A DNA stretch of 5,752 nt from DATAFT01 sp035544635 (GTDB lineage: Bacteria > Acidobacteriota > Thermoanaerobaculia > Multivoradales > Multivoraceae): positions 1 to 5,752 of the forward strand of contig DATKDQ010000163.1 in the NCBI GenBank assembly GCA_035544635.1, given 5' to 3'. The position numbers and the translations under genes are program-made. The notes below the pieces were generated by a model, which worked only from the letters and a program-made list of their open reading frames with translations, was not told the origin of the DNA and did no database searches. Numbering within the stretch: the stretch's first letter is position 1; the number at the start of each line of letters is the position of its first letter. Shown piece by piece: positions 1 to 4,319 of the stretch.

Positions 1-477
1 CTCGTCTTCCATCGACACCTGCGCTGACTGCCCTGCCGGGAGCACGTCTCGCAGTTGCGGGCGCATGCGAAGGAGATCGAGGAGCTCGACCTCTCCGTCC
101 TCGTCATCACGTTCGAGACCAGGCGGCAGGCCGAGGTCTACGTGCGCGAGACGGATCTGCCGTGGCCGCTTCTGGTCGACACCTCGCGCGACGCCTATCG
201 GGCCTACGGCATGCGCCGGGGCGGCCTCTGGGAGATCTGGAGCCCCGCCTCCTGGGGCGCCTATCTCGACCTCCTGCGCAAGGGCCGCCGCGTCAGGCCT
301 CCTACCGGCGACGTCTACCAGCTCGGCGGCGACGTGCTGATCGACCCTGCCGGCAGGCTCGCCCTGCGTCGGGTCGAGAAGGGCCCCGCCGATCGGCCGC
401 CGGTCCCGGACCTCCTGGCGGTGGTTCGGCGGGCCGTGACGGAAGAACCTTCGCTGAAAGGAGAAGAGCAGTCATGA
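1..477 (+). CDS. Peroxiredoxin-like (AhpC/TSA-2, PRXL2/SelU-like) protein, probable selenoprotein, 5' partial
   Basis: Reading frame 1 is open from the window edge to TGA 475-477 except for one TGA at 25-27. Before it comes LVFHRHLR and after it LPCREHVSQLR, which together match the family motif F-x-R-H-x-x-C-x-x-C-[RK]-E with the TGA in place of the first Cys. Further landmarks are the thioredoxin-fold strand LSVLVITF, then LVDTSRDAYRAYGMRRG (family D-x-x-R-x-x-Y-x-x-x-G-x-x-R-G) and GDVYQLGGDVLID near the C-terminus. The visible part is about 158 residues, so little more than the N-terminal strand and helix is missing. The family is known for thiol-dependent peroxidase or redox activity, and eukaryotic SelU members carry Sec. 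I infer a cytosolic selenol peroxidase or reductase with a U9-L-P-C12 centre (fragment numbering). The stop overlaps the start of the DUF899 gene (ATGA), so the two are cotranscribed. A TTG at 55 is open in frame, but starting there would remove the redox centre. A nonsense mutation or base error (TGC to TGA) is the main alternative. Confidence 0.85.
25..27 (+). other. In-frame UGA, probable selenocysteine codon
   Basis: This TGA interrupts an otherwise continuous conserved reading frame. It sits at the first position of the family's CxxC motif, giving R-H-L-R-[UGA]-L-P-C-R-E. The resolving Cys three residues later is intact (TGC 34-36). A SECIS-like stem-loop follows 25 nt before its loop. 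Position and context favour Sec insertion over termination, but a TGC-to-TGA error would look the same in one sequence. Confidence 0.75.
42..68 (+). promoter_or_regulatory. Candidate bacterial SECIS stem-loop
   Basis: The RNA can pair as follows: 42-44 (GCA) with 66-68 (UGC); 45-46 (CG) with 62-63 (CG), leaving 64-65 bulged; U47 bulged on the 5' side; 48-52 (CUCGC) with 57-61 (GCGGG, one U-G wobble). The apical tetraloop is AGUU at 53-56. Twenty-five nucleotides separate the UGA from the loop. Known bacterial SECIS elements lie inside the coding region just after the UGA. The E. coli fdhF element has a bulged U on the 5' arm and a GU in the apical loop, both of which are seen here. The pairing was done by hand without energy calculation. 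GC-rich coding DNA often folds by chance, so this is support and not proof. Confidence 0.55.
459..463 (+). promoter_or_regulatory. Ribosome binding site of the DUF899 gene
   Basis: AGGAG lies 10 nt before ATG 474, inside the last codons of the upstream peroxiredoxin-like gene. It supports the 474 start over the in-frame ATG at 507, although the family's conserved homology only begins near the second Met. Confidence 0.6.
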
Positions 478-1262
478 CACACCCGACCGCAGAACGCGGC
501 GACGCCATGGCCGGCCACCGAGTGATCTCGCGCGACGAGTGGCTGGTCGCGCGCAAGGCGCTCCTGGCGCAGGAGAAGGAGCTCACCCGCCGGCGCGACG
601 AGCTGAGCGAGGCGCGTCGCGCGCTGCCGTGGGTCAAGGTGGAGAAGAGCTACGTCTTCGACGGGCCGGCGGGCAGGGAGACGCTGGCGGACCTGTTCGA
701 GGGGCGCTCCCAGCTCCTGATCTACCACTTCATGTTCGATCCGGGCTGGAACGACGGCTGCAAGAGCTGTTCCTTCTGGGCGGACGGCTACAACGGCGTG
801 GTCGCGCATCTCGCGCAGCGCGACGTGACGCTCATCGCTGTCTCGAGGGCGCCGCTCGAGAAGCTCGAAGCCTTCCGCCGGCGCATGGGTTGGAGCTTCA
901 AGTGGGTCTCCTCCCTCGCGACCGCCTTCAACTACGACTACGGGGTGTCGTTCACGCCCGACGACCTCGCGGCAGGCAGGAACCGCTACAACTTCGACAC
1001 CACGACGTTCGGTGGCCCGGAGGCGCCCGGCATCAGCGTCTTCTACCGGGACCCCGCGGGCGCGATCTTTCACACCTATTCCTGCTACGCCCGCGGCCTC
1101 GACATGATGAACGGGGCCTACCAGCTCCTCGATCTCGTTCCCAAGGGCCGTGGCGAGGCCGGTCTGCCCTATCCGATGGCGTGGGTGCGGCTTCGCGACG
1201 AGTACGACTCCGGTCAGGGTCCTTTCCAACCGGGATCGACCGCCTCCAGCACGAGCGTGTAG
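474..1262 (+). CDS. DUF899 family thioredoxin-like protein
   Basis: The 262-residue product matches the DUF899 family in motif order: RVISRDEWLVARKALLAQEK near residues 15-34, LPWVKVEKSYVFDGP (51-65), LADLFEGRSQLLIYHFMF (71-88), DPGWNDGCKSCSFWAD (89-104), VTLIAVSRAPLEK (118-130), MGWSFKWVSS (138-147), FNYDYGVSFTP (152-162) and FHTYSCYARGLD (199-210). The family has a thioredoxin-like fold and is predicted to be cytosolic. Its biochemical role is not established. The C96-K-S-C99 pair sits where a thioredoxin redox centre would be, which suggests thiol-disulfide chemistry (inference). There is no signal peptide or membrane segment. The start is ATG 474, overlapping the previous gene's stop and preceded by AGGAG; ATG 507 is the alternative and would remove 11 poorly conserved residues. 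The last 20 or so residues (after RLRDEYD) look unconserved and lie in the 49-bp overlap with the convergent hydrolase gene. Confidence 0.92.
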   Translation: MTHPTAERGDAMAGHRVISRDEWLVARKALLAQEKELTRRRDELSEARRALPWVKVEKSYVFDGPAGRETLADLFEGRSQLLIYHFMFDPGWNDGCKSCSFWADGYNGVVAHLAQRDVTLIAVSRAPLEKLEAFRRRMGWSFKWVSSLATAFNYDYGVSFTPDDLAAGRNRYNFDTTTFGGPEAPGISVFYRDPAGAIFHTYSCYARGLDMMNGAYQLLDLVPKGRGEAGLPYPMAWVRLRDEYDSGQGPFQPGSTASSTSV

Positions 1263-2806
1263 GCGCGGTCGCGGCGCTCCTCCTGAGCGCGCGCGCCGCC
1301 GGTGAGCGGCCACCCCGCCGAGTGGCCCATGCGCACCAGCACCAGGTGGTGCGACGGCACGATCGCCACCTCCTGGCCGCCGGCGCCGCGCATGCTGAAG
1401 GAGCCCTGCGGCAGGGCCTGGTGGTCGAGCCAGAAGAGGCCGCCGTAGACGTCCTCGGGCCACCCCGGAGCCGAGGTACGGGTGAACTCGACGAACCCCT
1501 CGGGCAGCAGGCGCTCGCCCTGCCACACGCCGTCCTCGAGCCAGAGCAGCCCCAGCCGCGCCCAGCCGCGCGCCGTGCCGAAGTCGAAGCCGGTGAGGAC
1601 GAAGTTGCCGTAGACGTCGGTCTCGAGCACCTGCCGGCGGATGCCGATGCGGTCGAACAGCGCGCGCTGCGGCCAGCGCAGGTAGCTCTCGCCGCGACCC
1701 TCGACGATCCGCTTCACCAGATACCCGAGAGTCAGCGGATCGCAGTTGCGATAGCGGCCGACGGTCGCCGGCGGATGCTCGAGCGGCCGGCTGATGGAGA
1801 GCCGGAAGACGTCGACCGGCGCCACGTAGCCGAGCGAGTGGTCGGGCTGGCCCGGGATGTACGAGCGCGCGAGACGCTCCGGCGGGTCTCCGGTCTGCGT
1901 GAAGAAGAGGCCGCTCGACATGCGCAGGAGGTCGGCCACGCGGATCGCGGCCCGCGGATCACCGGGGACGTCGTGCCACTGGGGAACCGGCGCCGGCCCC
2001 CAGAGCTCGAGCGCGCCCTCCTCGATCAGGAGGCCGACCAGCGTCGCGGTGAGGCTCTTTCCCATCGACCAGCTCTCGAGCTGGGTGTCGCGATCGACCC
2101 CGGGTAAGTAGCGCTCGGCGACGATGCGCCCGCGATAGAGCGCGACGAAGGCCGCGGTGTGGTCGGCGGGATCGGCGAACGCGGCCTCGGCCGCCGCGTC
2201 GAGCTTCGCCCGGTCGAGCGGCGCGCCGTCGAGCGCCGGCGGCAGCGCCGCCGCCGGCTCGCGATCGCCCATCGGCCAGTCGAGCTCGCCCGCCGGTGGG
2301 AGCGCCGAGACGACGTCGAGCGGCGTGAACAGGACGCCGCGCGCCCCCTCGGGAAGGATGGCGCAGCCCTGATCGCCGAACGCTCCCGCGGCGATCTCGG
2401 CACCGTTCCAGGCGGCGGTCACCCGCCGCTCGGCGCGGTCCACCTCGAACCGCAGCTCGCCCCGCTCGCGGGCGGCCCGGGCCTCGGCCGAGAGCCAGGT
2501 CCCCGCGCTGTTGCGCCAACCCTCCTCCTGGTCGCGGCCCGACACGAACACGGCGGAGCAGAGCCGCTTCGCCGCCTGCGCGACGTTCATGCGCTGGAGC
2601 AGGTCGGGCACTGCCGGGTCGTCCGCCGCGGCCGCGCGCCCGGGCACCGGGCTCGCGAGAGCGGCGAGCCCCAGCGCCGCGGCGACCAGGCGCGCGGCTG
2701 CGACCCAGCGCAGAGCGGCGGCCCAGCGCACGGCGGCGACGAGACGGGCGGCGGCGACGAGGCGCACGGCGGCGGTCAGGGGCACGGCACGGCAGGAGTC
2801 AGACAT
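1214..2806 (-). CDS. Serine hydrolase, beta-lactamase/class C esterase family (PF00144-like), exported
   Basis: The 530-residue protein has the serine-hydrolase signatures of the penicillin-binding/class C beta-lactamase fold. These are S247-M-G-K250 (SxxK nucleophile and base) in LESWSMGKSLTATLVGLL, Y352-R-N354 (YxN motif) in a segment ending DPLTLGYLVKRIVEGRGESY, and GAGGQ at 474-478 at the usual third motif. An N-terminal region of about 120 residues (roughly 63-185) precedes the catalytic domain and contains C83 in KRLCSAVFVSGRD and C148 in GDQGC, which could form a disulfide after export. Substrate cannot be read from sequence; related proteins hydrolyse esters, amides such as 6-aminohexanoate oligomers, or beta-lactams. 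The ATG at 2806 is preceded by GGAGGT; the frame is open further, to 2911, but that extension would run across the spacer and into the divergent MFS gene. Residues 9-44 are six hexapeptide repeats, followed by a hydrophobic stretch and AAAA-D, a plausible signal-peptidase site near residue 60. No lipobox is seen. Confidence 0.9.
   Translation of the reverse strand: MSDSCRAVPLTAAVRLVAAARLVAAVRWAAALRWVAAARLVAAALGLAALASPVPGRAAAADDPAVPDLLQRMNVAQAAKRLCSAVFVSGRDQEEGWRNSAGTWLSAEARAARERGELRFEVDRAERRVTAAWNGAEIAAGAFGDQGCAILPEGARGVLFTPLDVVSALPPAGELDWPMGDREPAAALPPALDGAPLDRAKLDAAAEAAFADPADHTAAFVALYRGRIVAERYLPGVDRDTQLESWSMGKSLTATLVGLLIEEGALELWGPAPVPQWHDVPGDPRAAIRVADLLRMSSGLFFTQTGDPPERLARSYIPGQPDHSLGYVAPVDVFRLSISRPLEHPPATVGRYRNCDPLTLGYLVKRIVEGRGESYLRWPQRALFDRIGIRRQVLETDVYGNFVLTGFDFGTARGWARLGLLWLEDGVWQGERLLPEGFVEFTRTSAPGWPEDVYGGLFWLDHQALPQGSFSMRGAGGQEVAIVPSHHLVLVRMGHSAGWPLTGGARAQEERRDRAYTLVLEAVDPGWKGP
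2675..2782 (-). repeat. Six tandem 18-bp units in the signal region of the serine hydrolase
   Basis: Read on the minus strand, six contiguous 18-bp units encode PLTAAV, RLVAAA, RLVAAV, RWAAAL, RWVAAA and RLVAAA (residues 9-44). Plus-strand unit boundaries are 2675, 2693, 2711, 2729, 2747 and 2765. The units are imperfect at DNA level but strictly in phase, so copy-number change would keep the reading frame. The result is an Arg every six residues upstream of the hydrophobic core, which is unusual for a signal peptide. Confidence 0.85.
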
Positions 2807-2888
2807 CTCGCGGACCTCCGGATGTCGATCGACGGTGATGCCGTAGCGTAACGCGCAAACGGTCTCTCGGATCGGTGACCCTGATAGG
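2807..2888. promoter_or_regulatory. Divergent intergenic region, presumed promoters for the hydrolase and MFS genes
   Basis: These 82 bp are the only non-coding DNA between two divergent genes, so they should hold both promoters. The region contains a perfect 10-bp palindrome, GTCGATCGAC, at 2824-2833, a possible regulator site. I could not find a -35/-10 pair with good matches and normal spacing on either strand. The assignment is positional. Confidence 0.4.
2814..2819 (-). promoter_or_regulatory. Strong ribosome binding site fixing the serine hydrolase start
   Basis: The minus strand reads GGAGGT, then 7 nt, then ATG at 2806. It is the best Shine-Dalgarno match in the window, and it argues against the longer reading that begins at 2911 inside the divergent gene. 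Confidence 0.75.
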
Positions 2889-4184
2889 TTGCCGCTCGAA
2901 TACGACGACATACCGGCGCCGCGTGCCGGGGCTCACGACACGGCCGTTACCGCGAGATCCCGCTTCGTGAGCCGACGCCTGACCGGTACCTTCGCGGCTC
3001 TCCGGATCCGCCCCTTTCGCATCCTGTGGATCGGAACCTGGTTCGCCTTCGTCGGCTTCTTCATGTCGACGGTGGTGCAGAGCGTGGTGGCGTTCAAGCT
3101 CACCGGCGCCAACCGCGACGTGGGGCTGGTGATCTTCGGCCAGGGCCTCATGATGTTCACCCTCGGGCCGTTGGGCGGCGCGGTCGCCGATCGCCTGCCG
3201 AAGCGGCGGGTGATCGCGCTCTCCCAGCTCGCCACCACGGCGGTGTTCTTCGCGATCTCGTGGGCCCTCTGGAGCGGGCGCATCCAGCTCGCCTGGCTGG
3301 TGGCCGGCTCGATGGTGATGGGCGCCTCCTTCGCCTTTCTCGGACCGGCCCGCCAGTCGCTCGCGGTGGAGCTGGTTGCTCCCGAGCTGCGCGGGAACGC
3401 CATCGCGCTCACGCAGGTCGCGAACAGCGCCTGCCGCGTCGTCGGCCCGGCTCTCGGCGGCGCGCTGCTGGCGTGGTCGGCGAACGGCGCCTGGGTCGCC
3501 TATGCCGTCATGGGGCTCTTCTACCTCACCTCGGTGGTGAGCGTCGGGCTGCTGCCGAAGTCAACGGTGCGCGAGGGCGCGCGCGCCCGCCGCGTTCTCG
3601 AGGACATGCTCGACGGGCTGCGCTACGTACGCCATCACGATCGCCTCGGGACCCTGATGCTGCTCTTCACGCTGGTCATCATCGTGGGGTACCCGCACGT
3701 CACCATCCTGCCCGGCTTCGTCGAAAATCAGCTCGGCGCGGCGTCAGAGTCGGCGAGCATCCTGTGGGGCGTGTCCGCGCTCGGCTCGCTGGTGGCGAGC
3801 CTGATGGTCGCGGCCATGGCCGACTCGCCGCGCGCCTCCGCCTACTTCTCGCGCCTGGCCCTCGGGTTCGGCGTGTCGCTGATCGTGGTCGCGCTCGCTC
3901 CCGGCTTCGCCGCCGTCACGGTCCTCATGGGGGTCGTGGGTCTCGTGAGCGGTGGGTTTCAGACCCTCGCCGGAGCGGTCATCGTGCGTCAGACCGAGCC
4001 GCGCTACATCGGGCGAGTCATGTCGCTGACCATGCTCTCGTTTGCCGGCTTCGGTCTGATGGGGCTGCCCATCGGCGCTCTCGCCGACGCTCTTGGCGAG
4101 CGCGTCACCTTTGCCGCGCTCGGCGTCGTGGTCTGCGGCGTGGTGGCGTGGCTGCGCACCCCTGCGACGGAATCGTCCGACTGA
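2889..4184 (+). CDS. MFS transporter (MFS_3 / EntS-like drug or metabolite exporter type)
   Basis: The 431-residue integral membrane protein has about 12 hydrophobic segments, roughly at 44-66, 76-98, 108-128, 133-153, 170-195, 200-222, 255-275, 286-310, 320-340, 342-366, 376-398 and 404-422. A basic central loop at about 223-253 separates the two halves. MFS motif A is visible after TM2 as GPLGGAVADRLPKRR (93-107), and a related loop at 396-405 reads GALADALGER. LRIRPFRILWIGTW at the N-terminus and FLGPARQSLAVELVAPELRGNA at 150-171 resemble MFS_3-type proton-driven exporters such as EntS. The substrate is unknown. The TTG at 2889 is the first usable start after the in-frame TAG at 2844 but has no clear ribosome binding site. 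GTG 2967 (residue 27) would remove an unconserved 26-residue N-terminal tail and is a real alternative. The gene diverges from the hydrolase gene; a shared substrate or regulator is possible but unproven. Confidence 0.9.
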   Translation: MPLEYDDIPAPRAGAHDTAVTARSRFVSRRLTGTFAALRIRPFRILWIGTWFAFVGFFMSTVVQSVVAFKLTGANRDVGLVIFGQGLMMFTLGPLGGAVADRLPKRRVIALSQLATTAVFFAISWALWSGRIQLAWLVAGSMVMGASFAFLGPARQSLAVELVAPELRGNAIALTQVANSACRVVGPALGGALLAWSANGAWVAYAVMGLFYLTSVVSVGLLPKSTVREGARARRVLEDMLDGLRYVRHHDRLGTLMLLFTLVIIVGYPHVTILPGFVENQLGAASESASILWGVSALGSLVASLMVAAMADSPRASAYFSRLALGFGVSLIVVALAPGFAAVTVLMGVVGLVSGGFQTLAGAVIVRQTEPRYIGRVMSLTMLSFAGFGLMGLPIGALADALGERVTFAALGVVVCGVVAWLRTPATESSD

Positions 4185-4258
4185 GCCCAACCAGCTCTGA
4201 ATCTGAGCCTGGCCATCTCCGACTCGTCGAGCCACCATTCACCAATTGGCCGGTGCAC

Positions 4259-4286
4259 GAGGTCGGGCGCAACACGCCCACACCTC
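4259..4286 (+). other. GC-rich hairpin between the MFS and DsbA-fold genes
   Basis: GAGGT (4259-4263) pairs with ACCTC (4282-4286), and GGGCG (4265-4269) with CGCCC (4275-4279), around the loop CAACA. Only a 1x2 internal loop separates the two 5-bp stems. No T-run follows on either strand, so it is not a classical intrinsic terminator. It could end MFS transcription in a Rho-assisted way, or act in the leader of the next gene. The rest of the 135-bp spacer (4185-4319) shows no other feature except a possible -10 next to the following start. Confidence 0.4.
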
Positions 4287-4306
4287 CACCACGTGTGCTC
4301 TCGCGG

Positions 4307-4312
4307 TAGATT
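4307..4312 (+). promoter_or_regulatory. Possible -10 element giving a leaderless transcript for the DsbA-fold gene
   Basis: TAGATT lies 7 nt before ATG 4320, in the locally AT-richer stretch TAGATTTGAT. At that spacing transcription would begin at or next to the start codon, which would fit the absence of any Shine-Dalgarno sequence there. No convincing -35 lies 16-18 nt upstream, so the call is tentative. Confidence 0.25.
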
Positions 4313-4319
4313 TGATCCG

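Noticed and set aside
28..54. Alternative hairpin after the UGA pairing CTGC 33-36 with GCAG 51-54 and GAG 40-42 with CTC 48-50
   Set aside because: It needs a 3-nt bulge, its loop starts only 15 nt after the UGA, and the loop CACGU has no G in its first two positions. The 42-68 fold fits the bacterial SECIS pattern better.
55..477. A shorter peroxiredoxin-like gene starting at TTG 55
   Set aside because: It begins inside the helix after the redox centre and leaves out the conserved FHRH and CREH motifs, which are encoded in the same frame upstream across the TGA. There is no ribosome binding site before 55.
315..1526. Long minus-strand open frame opposite the first two genes
   Set aside because: It is antisense to two genes with clear family motifs, is low in complexity and has no recognisable domain.
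539..2107. Long plus-strand open frame through the DUF899 and hydrolase genes
   Set aside because: Its Arg/Ala/Pro-rich translation has no recognisable motif. It lies out of frame in DUF899 and antisense to the clearly conserved hydrolase, so it is an effect of GC-rich codon use.
2675..2782. The 18-bp tandem units as a CRISPR array or regulatory iterons
   Set aside because: There are no spacers, the units are contiguous and imperfect, and they keep codon phase inside a coding sequence with a good start and ribosome binding site.
2841..2873. TAGCGT (plus) and TACGCT (minus) as -10 boxes in the divergent spacer
   Set aside because: Neither has a -35 match at 16-18 nt, and the two overlap each other, so they are not distinguishable from chance.
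3026..4309. Plus-strand open frame overlapping the MFS gene in another frame
   Set aside because: It is Arg-rich and lacks hydrophobic segments, while the MFS frame over the same DNA shows regular transmembrane segments and motif A.
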